Shown one piece after another: positions 1 to 6,136 of a DNA stretch of 9,392 bases. Positions within the stretch are counted from its first letter, which is position 1; every line of letters starts with the position of its first letter. The notes beneath the pieces are model-generated. The model was not told the origin of the DNA. It made no database searches and saw only the letters and a program-made list of their open reading frames with translations. The stretch spans positions 1 to 9,392 of the forward strand of contig JAJRPK010000227.1 of NCBI GenBank assembly GCA_024280785.1, written 5' to 3'. This DNA is from Gammaproteobacteria bacterium (GTDB lineage Bacteria; Pseudomonadota; Gammaproteobacteria; Pseudomonadales; UBA7434). The position numbers and the translations under genes were made by a program.

Positions 1-140
1 AACCTCAATCTTCTTTAAATAACCAAACTGTAACCCACCGCTTTTTCTGAAAAATGGGGTGAATTCATTCCGCTAGAAGGTAGCACATGGGTAGCACAGA
101 ATAATTATTAGAATTTGAAATTGTGCTAAGTGCTTGATTT

Positions 141-160
141 AATGGTGGGCTCGGAAGAGC
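141..160. repeat. Degenerate direct repeat, copy 1 (tRNA 3'-end-like hairpin)
   Basis: The 20 bases here match positions 246-265 at 16 of 20 sites. Both copies begin AATGGTGGG and contain a 4-bp stem closed over GGAA. Here the stem is GCTC/GAGC; in the second copy it is GTCC/GGAC. Two of the stem pairs differ between copies but both remain paired. Read on the minus strand, this copy ends in a CCCACCA-like tRNA 3' terminus. It lacks a recognisable T-arm, because an unrelated palindrome follows it. Confidence 0.5.
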
Positions 161-176
161 AGGTGTATACACCTGC
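159..176. repeat. Perfect 18-bp palindrome
   Basis: GCAGGTGTATACACCTGC is identical to its own reverse complement over 18 bases, with no spacer. The symmetry stops at both ends: the flanking bases are A and G. It could be a dimeric repressor site or could form a short cruciform or RNA hairpin. No T-run follows, so it is not a canonical terminator. Its first two bases overlap the end of the GGAA-loop hairpin at 149-160. I do not recognise it as the consensus of a known regulator. Confidence 0.6.
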
Positions 177-197
177 GGCAGCAACATTCCGTCATAT

Positions 198-231
198 AAA
201 AAGTACTGACTGAATAGTCCGACGAGGACTA
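198..231 (-). terminator. Weak candidate terminator for argH
   Basis: TAGTCC (215-220) and GGACTA (226-231) form a perfect 6-bp stem over a 5-base loop. An alternative stem, GACT/AGTC, spans 208-219 and shares bases with the first. Read on the minus strand, the structures are followed by TTTTT (198-202), but five to twelve bases separate the stem from the T-run, so this is not a classical intrinsic terminator. It lies about 70 bases past the argH stop, where a transcript end would be expected. Confidence 0.25.
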
Positions 232-247
232 CCTTGAACGAAGTGAA

Positions 248-292
248 TGGTGGGTCCGGAAGGACTTGAACCTTCGACCTGCCGATTATGAG
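248..292 (-). pseudogene. 3' half of a CAU-anticodon tRNA (truncated)
   Basis: Read on the minus strand, the segment contains an anticodon loop CTCATAA (292-286, anticodon CAT at 290-288) and a 3' anticodon strand TCGGC (285-281). These are followed by a 5-base variable loop AGGTC, a perfect T-stem GAAGG/CCTTC around TTCAAGT (275-259), an acceptor strand CGGACCC, discriminator A and encoded CCA. The 5' half is missing. No GGGTCCG acceptor strand or D-arm exists upstream; that DNA is the end of argH, whose stop codon lies at 299-297. The 5' anticodon strand ATCGG pairs poorly with TCGGC. The CTCATAA loop, variable loop and T-arm resemble the minor tRNA-Ile (CAU, lysidine-modified), but an elongator tRNA-Met origin is possible. 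It cannot fold as a functional tRNA and looks like a displaced 3' end, as left by tRNA-targeted integration or rearrangement. Confidence 0.8.
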
Positions 293-296
293 CCGA

Positions 297-1751
297 TTAA
301 ACGCGATTGTTGATTTGAGTGCTTGCCCGCTTTGCCGCGCTGAGCACCTGTTGCGGAGCCGTGCCGCCGATATGGTCCCTGCTGGCAACAGAACCTTCTA
401 CGGTCAGAATATCGTAGACATCTTCAGCTATTTGAGAATGATAGGATTGCAGGGTTTCGAGTGGCAACTCGCTTAAATCACAGCCTTGTTCTATGCATCG
501 AGCAACGGCATTGCCCACAATTTCATGGGAGTCCCGGAAGGCGATGCCTTTGCGTACAAGATAATCCGCTAAATCGGTTGCGGTCGAAAAGCCTTTGCCC
601 GCAGCGACTAGCATATTGTCAACTTTGGCAGTGATTGCCGGTACCATGTCGGCATAGGCGTTAAGGCAGTCTAGCAGGGTGTCTACAGTGTCGAAAAGTG
701 GCTCCTTATCTTCTTGATTGTCCTTGTTATAAGCCAATGGTTGTGACTTCATTAAGGTCAACAGGCTAACAAGGTGGCCGTACACGCGGCCGGACTTGCC
801 TCGAACTAACTCGGGTACGTCGGGGTTTTTTTTCTGCGGCATAATTGAGGAGCCCGTACAAAACCGATCGGGAAGATCAATAAAGTCGAATTGGCTAGAC
901 GTCCAGAGGACGAGCTCTTCAGAGAACCTTGATAAGTGCAGCATAATAATGCTGGCGCAAGCGTTAAATTCAATAGCAAAATCCCTATCGCTGACTGAGT
1001 CTAACGAATTTTCTGTGGGTTTGGTGAAGCCTAGAGCAGCTGCGGTCATTTCTCTATCGATGGGGTAAGTAGTTCCAGCAAGTGCAGCCGCACCTAAGGG
1101 GCACTCATTCATTCGAGTTTGACAGTCTTTTAATCGTGAATAATCGCGCTCTAACATGGCGTTCCAGGCCAGTAAATGGTGACCAAAGGTAACTGGCTGT
1201 GCCGTTTGCAAATGGGTAAACCCTGGCATGATGGTGGCGGCCTCGCGCGTGGCCAAGCTAATTAAGCCCTGTTGCAAGCGAGTTAATTGGGCAACAACAG
1301 CGTCGATGGCGTCGCGTAAATACAAGCGAATGTCGGTGGCGACCTGGTCGTTTCGAGAGCGTCCGGTATGCAGTTTTTTGCCGACGTCACCTATTTTTTC
1401 CGTTAGAGCGGCTTCAATATTCATGTGGACATCTTCACGAGCGACGGACCAGTCGAAAGTTTCATTGCTGATGTCGTCGCTGATAGCTTTTAGGCCGGTG
1501 ATTATTTTCTGCGATTCGTCGTCTGTAATGACGCCAACTTTAGCTAGCATTGAGGCGTGAGCAATGGAGCCTCGGATATCCTGAGTGTACAAGCGGCGAT
1601 CAAATTGCACAGAAGCCGTGAAACGTTCTACGAAGGCATCGGTGGGTTCTTGAAATCGCCCTCCCCACAGGCTATTGCTGGTTGAGCTAGAAGCTGTGTC
1701 CGTCGCTTGCGAGGAGCTAACAGGAGAAGATGAGGACTTGTCAGAGGCCAT
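297..1751 (-). CDS. argH: Argininosuccinate lyase
   Basis: This cytosolic enzyme cleaves argininosuccinate to arginine and fumarate, the last step of arginine biosynthesis. It belongs to the fumarase/aspartase superfamily and acts as a homotetramer. Visible landmarks include LWGGRF near residue 28, LHTGRSRNDQ near 127, GFTHLQTAQPV (general catalytic His region) near 178, and the superfamily signature TGSSIMPQKKNPD near 299 that carries the catalytic serine loop. I chose the ATG at 1751, giving 484 residues; a TTG two codons earlier is the only nearby alternative, and neither has a clear Shine-Dalgarno. The protein is about 20-25 residues longer than typical relatives because of an N-terminal extension in which 13 of the first 27 residues are serine. 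The gene diverges from algZ, and its stop codon touches the truncated tRNA. Identification is secure. Confidence 0.97.
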   Translation of the reverse strand: MASDKSSSSPVSSSQATDTASSSTSNSLWGGRFQEPTDAFVERFTASVQFDRRLYTQDIRGSIAHASMLAKVGVITDDESQKIITGLKAISDDISNETFDWSVAREDVHMNIEAALTEKIGDVGKKLHTGRSRNDQVATDIRLYLRDAIDAVVAQLTRLQQGLISLATREAATIMPGFTHLQTAQPVTFGHHLLAWNAMLERDYSRLKDCQTRMNECPLGAAALAGTTYPIDREMTAAALGFTKPTENSLDSVSDRDFAIEFNACASIIMLHLSRFSEELVLWTSSQFDFIDLPDRFCTGSSIMPQKKNPDVPELVRGKSGRVYGHLVSLLTLMKSQPLAYNKDNQEDKEPLFDTVDTLLDCLNAYADMVPAITAKVDNMLVAAGKGFSTATDLADYLVRKGIAFRDSHEIVGNAVARCIEQGCDLSELPLETLQSYHSQIAEDVYDILTVEGSVASRDHIGGTAPQQVLSAAKRASTQINNRV

Positions 1752-1789
1752 GGGCAAAAACCGTAGAATTGGGTGGGTCTAAGCGGCAT

Positions 1790-1795
1790 AGTATA
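1790..1795 (-). promoter_or_regulatory. Candidate -10 box for argH
   Basis: On the minus strand TATACT lies about 40 bases upstream of the argH ATG, matching five of six bases of TATAAT. No good -35 sits at 16-18 bp; the best-placed hexamer, TAGTTC at 1818-1813, is weak. The imperfect palindrome ACTACAGCTATAGT (1815-1828, seven-base arms with one mismatch) overlaps that position and could be a regulator site. I do not recognise an ArgR-type box. Confidence 0.35.
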
Positions 1796-1844
1796 ACTTA
1801 TGGCTAATGTGTGAACTACAGCTATAGTGTGCGAGGCTGGCAGA

Positions 1845-1873
1845 TTACCGCCATTGCTAATAGCAACTATACT
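1845..1873 (+). promoter_or_regulatory. Candidate algZ promoter with operator-like inverted repeat
   Basis: TATACT at 1868-1873 is a strong -10 match. A weak -35 (TTACCG, 1845-1850) sits 17 bp upstream. Between them lies TTGCTA-A-TAGCAA (1854-1866), a perfect inverted repeat with six-base arms and one central base, which is a typical place for a repressor or activator dimer. A start near 1880 would give a short leader before the ATG at 1899 and would leave out the upstream GTG at 1827. The bound factor is unknown. Confidence 0.4.
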
Positions 1874-1898
1874 TATCGTTGGTCTATTACCCTGTGCA

Positions 1899-3044
1899 AT
1901 GATGAATAAATTACCTTTAGTCACTAACCAGTTTTTACCGGATTTATGCCGCTTACCCGTCGTGCTGGCGGTGCTGCTGGTGACTGAATTGGTGGTTATT
2001 ATCTACGTGTTAAGTACCAGTCGATTGGGGGGGTATAATTGGGAGCAGTTGTCGTTGCTGTCATTGTATGCGCAGTGGATTGGCATTTTATCGACGGTTG
2101 GCCTTTGCCACTTAAGACCAATTATCAATCGTTTATCTCCTCGGGCCTCCAGCGGTATATGCTTTACTTGGATAATGCTGGTGACATTGGCGACTAACAC
2201 GGGAGCTCAGTGGATCTTTCATAGTGGTGACTGGCGTCAATGGACGGGTTTATGGTTGTCGCGAGATTTGATTATTGTGGGAGTGTTGGCGGCGATTTGT
2301 TTGCGCTATATGTACGTACAGCAAGGTTGGAGGCTAGAGCAGCGAGCAACGCAAAATGCCAAGGTGGATGCTTTACACGCAAGAATTCGTCCTCACTTTT
2401 TGTTTAATAGTATGAACACCATTGCCAGTTTAATTAGTTATGCACCTGAAGAAGCAGAGCGAGCGGTGGAGGATTTGGCGGCATTGTTCCGCGCTTCGTT
2501 ATCGCAAAGCGATGTGTTGGTGTCTTGGCAGCAGGAGTTAAGTATTTGTCAGGCATACTTGAGGATTGAGCAACAACGCCTCGGCGAGCGCCTGGTAGTC
2601 GATTGGCAGTTGTCTAAAGTGCCCGATGATTTTCAATTACCACCGCTTACGTTGCAACCATTGATAGAAAACGCAATCTATCATGGTATAGAGCGACGAC
2701 CAGAGACAGGTGTCTTGCTGATTAAAAGCGAAATCTCCAACGGTTTGTTGCACATATCGGTGCAAAATCCATTGGCTCCTATATCTAACTCTTCTGCCAT
2801 TCCAGAGGCGACGCTTGCTCATGGCGGGGGTGCTGAAGCACCGTCGGATGATAACCGTAATGGCATCGCGCTCGACAATATTCAAGCTCGACTTACTGCA
2901 ATTTATAGAGACCCGGTTACCGCTGAGGATCGCGCGACTTTGATACTAAGCTCAGATACCGAACACTTTACCGCGAGATTAACGTTTCCTGAAAAAAGCG
3001 AGGGCCTGTTTTTTGGTTCAGAGCAAGGCGAGGTGAGTATCTAG
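1899..3044 (+). CDS. algZ: AlgZ/FimS-type sensor histidine kinase (LytS family)
   Basis: This is an inner-membrane sensor that would phosphorylate the adjacent AlgR-like regulator. From the ATG at 1899 it has 381 residues. About four membrane helices are visible (near 20-38, 51-71, 87-106 and 120-138). A His_kinase domain follows, with RPHFLFNSMNT and phosphoacceptor candidate His166. The ATPase region has an N-box, LIENAIYHG (Asn258), and a glycine box, NGIALDNI (Gly322). The FLPDLC motif near residue 12 is typical of the AlgZ N terminus and supports a start at 1899 or 1902. A GTG at 1827 would add 24 hydrophobic residues but lies upstream of the likely promoter. No Shine-Dalgarno is evident. 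A Ser/Gly/Ala-rich insert of roughly 25 residues separates the N-box region from the glycine box. It is separated from algR by one base. P. aeruginosa FimS/AlgZ controls alginate and type IV pili; the signal sensed here is unknown. Confidence 0.9.
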   Translation: MMNKLPLVTNQFLPDLCRLPVVLAVLLVTELVVIIYVLSTSRLGGYNWEQLSLLSLYAQWIGILSTVGLCHLRPIINRLSPRASSGICFTWIMLVTLATNTGAQWIFHSGDWRQWTGLWLSRDLIIVGVLAAICLRYMYVQQGWRLEQRATQNAKVDALHARIRPHFLFNSMNTIASLISYAPEEAERAVEDLAALFRASLSQSDVLVSWQQELSICQAYLRIEQQRLGERLVVDWQLSKVPDDFQLPPLTLQPLIENAIYHGIERRPETGVLLIKSEISNGLLHISVQNPLAPISNSSAIPEATLAHGGGAEAPSDDNRNGIALDNIQARLTAIYRDPVTAEDRATLILSSDTEHFTARLTFPEKSEGLFFGSEQGEVSI

Positions 3045-3045
3045 C

Positions 3046-3882
3046 ATGAGATCATCCGGTATGAGCGATCAAGTTGCGCAGCGTACGGTGCTAGTGGTTG
3101 ACGATGAACGGCCGGCGCGACTTAGATTGAAAGCGATGGTAGAGGCATTATCCGGTTACTGTGTAGTGGGCGAGGCCGCTAACGGAGAGCAGGCTTTGGA
3201 CGCGAATACCTCGCTTTCACCCGATATCGTGTTAATGGACATACGGATGCCAGGCATGGATGGCTTAATGGCAGCGAGGCATTTGGCCGAGCAGAGTGAG
3301 CCGCCAGCGGTTATATTTTGTACGGCTTTTGATGAACATGCGTTGGCTGCTTTTGAAGTTCACGCTGTGGGTTATTTGCTCAAGCCGGTGGGCGTCGATC
3401 CGCTGCTGGATTGTTTAACTAAGGCACAGAGCGTCAATCGTTCGCAACTCGCAGGGTTGAGCAATACTCACTATGAGCAAAATGCGCTGCCAAGAGAAGC
3501 CGATGATCATCTGGGTAAAGAGCTTCGGCGTTGTATTTCGACTCGGACGTCTAATGGCTATGAGTTGCTAGATGTGGAGAGCATTCGTTTATTTATGGCA
3601 GATAGCAAGTATGTAAGCGCTTACATCGAAAATAGAGAGGTGTTGCTAAGTCAGAGCCTTAAAGAGCTTGAGCAGGAGTTTTCCACTCTGTTTGTCAGGG
3701 TCCATCGCAATGCACTCGTCGCGAAGCAGTATATTCAAGGCTTAGAAAAAGACCTTTCTATTGACGGCGTCGGTGCTCACAATGGCGAACAACGGGTCGT
3801 CAAATTGGCTGGCACTACTGTGACCCCTGTGGTGAGTCGTCGTCACCTTGCTGAGATCAGGCGATTGATAAAGATCTTATAA
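3046..3882 (+). CDS. algR: AlgR-type LytTR response regulator
   Basis: This cytosolic DNA-binding response regulator of 278 residues is the evident partner of the kinase just upstream. The receiver domain spans about residues 14-128, with acidic pair Asp19-Asp20, phosphoacceptor Asp65 in LMDIRMPGMDG, switch Thr93 and conserved Lys113 in LLKP. A linker of roughly 35 residues leads to a C-terminal LytTR DNA-binding domain (about 162-276) with DSKYVSAY and FVRVHRNALV. The first ATG (3046) is preceded by GAGGTGA at 3030-3036, a good ribosome site nine bases away, and begins one base after the algZ stop, suggesting translational coupling. A second ATG at 3061 lacks such a site. The protein is about 30 residues longer than P. 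aeruginosa AlgR, mostly at the N terminus and interdomain linker. LytTR proteins bind short direct repeats; no such site could be assigned here. Confidence 0.93.
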   Translation: MRSSGMSDQVAQRTVLVVDDERPARLRLKAMVEALSGYCVVGEAANGEQALDANTSLSPDIVLMDIRMPGMDGLMAARHLAEQSEPPAVIFCTAFDEHALAAFEVHAVGYLLKPVGVDPLLDCLTKAQSVNRSQLAGLSNTHYEQNALPREADDHLGKELRRCISTRTSNGYELLDVESIRLFMADSKYVSAYIENREVLLSQSLKELEQEFSTLFVRVHRNALVAKQYIQGLEKDLSIDGVGAHNGEQRVVKLAGTTVTPVVSRRHLAEIRRLIKIL

Positions 3883-4096
3883 CAAATAGGTACTTTTGCT
3901 TGATGGCCGTCTTGGTGACCACCTTGATGACCATAAAATTGTCGAGATTGTTGCTGTTACCCTCTTTCTTTAAACGACATTGCCGCTGTATTTGCATATC
4001 ATATAAGCCACACCAATCTAGCTGGCTAGAGATCTTTACACCAGTTTTTTATACGGGACTACATCGGAACTACATCGGGACTACATCGGGACTACA
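3883..4096 (+). other. algR-hemC intergenic leader
   Basis: These 214 bases separate algR from hemC. They contain a candidate sigma-70 promoter and the 11-bp tandem repeat. A 65-codon open frame starts at ATG 3903 and stops at 4100, so that its TGA overlaps the hemC GTG as GTGA. That frame has only a poor ribosome site (AGG at 3888-3890, 12 bases away), and its product has no recognisable domain. I therefore treat it as probably non-coding. No clear terminator follows algR, so read-through from algZR into the hem genes is possible. Confidence 0.6.
3980..4007 (+). promoter_or_regulatory. Candidate hemC promoter
   Basis: TTGCCG (3980-3985) and TATAAG (4002-4007) are separated by 16 bp. They match the sigma-70 consensus at four of six and five of six positions. 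Initiation near 4014 would give an untranslated leader of about 80 bases ending in the tandem repeats. This would let the hem genes be transcribed independently of algZR. Confidence 0.5.
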
Positions 4097-4098
4097 GT
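4055..4098 (+). repeat. Four tandem 11-bp repeats abutting the hemC start
   Basis: Four consecutive 11-base units start at 4055, 4066, 4077 and 4088. Units 1 and 3 are identical (GGGACTACATC), unit 2 differs at one base (GGAACTACATC), and unit 4 ends AGT instead of ATC. The last two bases of unit 4 are the first two of the GTG start codon of hemC. The array therefore fills the ribosome-binding region, and no better Shine-Dalgarno is present. The period is close to one DNA helical turn. Copy number could vary by slippage. Confidence 0.9.
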
Positions 4099-5104
4099 GA
4101 CTGACCATTCAGAGCGCGTACTTAAAAAATTGACTATTGCGACACGTAAAAGTCCACTTGCCCTATGGCAGGCTGAATTTATTCGCGATGAAGTGCATCG
4201 CTTGCAGCCAGGAATTCAAGTGGAGTTGCTTCCGATGTCGACTAAGGGAGACAAAATTCTCGATGCTCCGCTGGCGAAAGTGGGTGGCAAAGGTTTGTTT
4301 GTTAAAGAGCTAGAAATAGCACTGTTGGATGGTCGGGCAGATATTGCCGTGCATTCTACTAAAGATGTGCCGATGGACTTACCTGAAGGGCTATTATTAG
4401 GAGTGATTTGCCAACGTGCAGACCCTTATGATGCACTGGTATTTCCGCAGGCCAACACTCAAAGCGCAGCCTTGATACAGGATCTGCAACAGGGCGCGAT
4501 TGTCGGCACTTCCAGTTTAAGGCGGCAGTGTCAGTTGAGCCAGCTACGGCCAGACCTTAAATTTGCTACCCTGCGCGGCAATGTGAACACTCGTTTAAAA
4601 AAACTCGATGAGAAAGAATTTGATGCGATTATCTTGGCGGCGGCAGGCCTTCGAAGGCTGGGTTTCGCACAACGCATTAGTAGCCTTATTGCCCCTAAAA
4701 TTATGTTGCCTGCTGTAGGTCAAGGAGCTTTGTCGATAGAGCTGCGAGCCGATGATCTGGCGATCCAAAAGTTATTGCAGCCACTACATCATTTAAATAC
4801 CGCTCTTTGCGTCAGCGCTGAGCGAGCGATGAATCGCTATCTGAATGGAGGTTGTCAGGTCCCGATTGCAGGCTTTGCTCAGATAGAAGACGGCGTGCTA
4901 AAACTGGAAGGGCGCGTGGGCGCTATCGATGGCAGTCAGTTATTGATTGATAGCGGTGCTGTTTCTTTAGACGTCAGTGCTTCAGTTGATTTATCGGCGG
5001 ATAAAAATATAAATCTGGCTGAAAACCTTGGCCAGCAGGTGGCGCGAGGTTTACTGACTCAAGGGGCGAAAGCATTGCTCGATGAAGCCTATGCAAAGCA
5101 ATAA
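4097..5104 (+). CDS. hemC: Porphobilinogen deaminase (hydroxymethylbilane synthase)
   Basis: This cytosolic enzyme joins four porphobilinogen units into hydroxymethylbilane, using a covalently bound dipyrromethane primer. The 335 residues show the family hallmarks: ATRKSPLALWQA near the N terminus, VHSTKDVPM with catalytic Asp90, GTSSLRRQCQL, LRGNVNTRL, VGQGALSIE, and NGGCQVPIA with cofactor-attaching Cys253. Family members are usually about 310 residues; the excess lies at both termini. The GTG at 4097 is the only good start between the upstream stop and the conserved ATRKSPLA block, apart from a TTG at 4130 too close to that block. The start is embedded in an 11-bp tandem repeat and has no obvious Shine-Dalgarno, so initiation may be inefficient. 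hemD starts 15 bases after the stop. Identification is secure; the start is less so. Confidence 0.97.
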   Translation: MTDHSERVLKKLTIATRKSPLALWQAEFIRDEVHRLQPGIQVELLPMSTKGDKILDAPLAKVGGKGLFVKELEIALLDGRADIAVHSTKDVPMDLPEGLLLGVICQRADPYDALVFPQANTQSAALIQDLQQGAIVGTSSLRRQCQLSQLRPDLKFATLRGNVNTRLKKLDEKEFDAIILAAAGLRRLGFAQRISSLIAPKIMLPAVGQGALSIELRADDLAIQKLLQPLHHLNTALCVSAERAMNRYLNGGCQVPIAGFAQIEDGVLKLEGRVGAIDGSQLLIDSGAVSLDVSASVDLSADKNINLAENLGQQVARGLLTQGAKALLDEAYAKQ

Positions 5105-5119
5105 CGGCTTAGACAAAAA

Positions 5120-6076
5120 ATGATGTCAGTGGTTAAACTATCGAGTCTTCACCGCGTGCTAGTAACGAGGCCGAAGGAGCAATCAGAAAACCTAATCGAT
5201 GTGTTAAATCGTGGTGGTTTTAATAGCGTTTATCTGCCTATGCTAGAAATTCGTGGAGTAGCGGGGCGTGACCGTAAAAGCCGTGTCAAACACGAGCTAA
5301 ATCAACTAGTGCAGCGAAGTTATGCAATTTTTATTAGCAGCAATGCGGTAAAATGGACCTCCTCTTTTATTGCCGCGAATGATATTGATTGGCCTAAAGG
5401 TTTACCCTGCGTTGCCATTGGAGCGGCAACCGAAAAGGCGCTTAGGGCTGAAGGCTGGCGGATAGCAGATTCTCGAGCAGAATTTGAAGATGGCTTTTTC
5501 GGTGCGCAAGATAGCGAAAGTCTATTGGCTCTAGAGATATTAAACGATATTGCCGGTAAAGATATTACCCTAATACGAGGAGTTGGTGGCCGGCAAACTA
5601 TCACCGATACGCTGGAGTCACGAGGGGCCAATGTTCATTGCTGTGAAGTTTATGAACGCCATTGTCCTGATTTTTCCGCATCGGCTTGGAGAAAAAAACT
5701 TTACGATGTTTTAATCGCTTCCGGTAAACTAAATCAAGAGAGGCTAGTGGTTGATGATTTTAACGATGCTGCAAAGTTTTCAGCGGTGTCCGCTATAACC
5801 TTTGCTAGTGGTGAAACGTTGAATAATTTTTGTGAATTTCTGCGGCAAGAGAAAACACTCTATCGGCCAATAGACGGCTTGGACAATACTTTGTTGTCGG
5901 CACGGGTGGAAAACTTTATCGCAGAGGCTAAGTCGACCCCCGTAGTCGTTCCATCTGGTCGGGTAATGAAATTAGCGGAAGAACAAGGCTTTGTTGACAT
6001 CACGGTGGCAGAAAACGCAGGGGCTGAAGCGATTTGTCAATCCTTACAATTAAGGCTGGGAGTTTTGGCGAGGTAA
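5120..6076 (+). CDS. hemD: Uroporphyrinogen-III synthase
   Basis: This enzyme cyclises hydroxymethylbilane with inversion of ring D to give uroporphyrinogen III, the branch point to heme, siroheme and cobalamin. The family is very divergent. Support comes from RVLVTRPKEQ at residue 12, AIFISSNAVK near 69, AIGAATEKALRAEGW near 99, LIRGVGGR near 151, EVYERH around Tyr178, ITFASGETL near 226, VVVPSGR near 275, and the C-terminal VAENAGAEAICQSL. It follows hemC directly, as in many proteobacteria. At 318 residues it is about 60-70 longer than E. coli HemD. The extra length appears to be inserted around residues 190-222 and 243-273, within the second half. The start is ATG 5120 or 5123; neither has a good Shine-Dalgarno, so translation may be coupled to hemC. 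Confidence 0.92.
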   Translation: MMSVVKLSSLHRVLVTRPKEQSENLIDVLNRGGFNSVYLPMLEIRGVAGRDRKSRVKHELNQLVQRSYAIFISSNAVKWTSSFIAANDIDWPKGLPCVAIGAATEKALRAEGWRIADSRAEFEDGFFGAQDSESLLALEILNDIAGKDITLIRGVGGRQTITDTLESRGANVHCCEVYERHCPDFSASAWRKKLYDVLIASGKLNQERLVVDDFNDAAKFSAVSAITFASGETLNNFCEFLRQEKTLYRPIDGLDNTLLSARVENFIAEAKSTPVVVPSGRVMKLAEEQGFVDITVAENAGAEAICQSLQLRLGVLAR

Positions 6077-6136
6077 ACTTTCTTCTTCTAACATAAAGAA
6101 TAAGTTTTGGCGTGTCATGTTAAAGTATTTTTGCAG

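Larger units (their letters stand above)
1..247. other. Non-coding flank downstream of argH
   Basis: No convincing gene is visible on either strand here. Minus-strand reading frames that cross the segment run antisense through the tRNA fragment and into argH, so I treat them as chance. The stretch is rich in small structures. TAGCACA occurs twice (81-87 and 92-98) and its complement TGTGCTA lies at 122-128. Further structures are a perfect palindrome at 159-176, a hairpin at 215-231, and short segments resembling the tRNA 3' end that begins at 248. An imperfect hairpin with a TTTTT/AAAAA core lies at about 36-61, without a following T-run on either strand. The segment may contain the end of the argH transcript. 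Confidence 0.6.

Noticed and set aside
36..61. An imperfect hairpin with a TTTTT/AAAAA core as a terminator.
   Set aside because: The GC part has mismatches and a bulge, and no T-run follows on either strand.
65..388. A 107-residue minus-strand open frame crossing the tRNA fragment and the end of argH.
   Set aside because: It overlaps the end of argH in another frame and reads KVQVLPDPPF through the tRNA T-arm, a familiar spurious translation of tRNA DNA. No domain or ribosome site is seen.
796..1560. Plus-strand open frames inside argH.
   Set aside because: They are antisense to a clearly conserved enzyme and show no domain, ribosome site or independent codon pattern.
1827..1898. A GTG start that would extend AlgZ by 24 residues.
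   Set aside because: It lies upstream of the best -10 box, has no Shine-Dalgarno, and the AlgZ family starts shortly before FLPDLC, which fits the ATG at 1899 or 1902.
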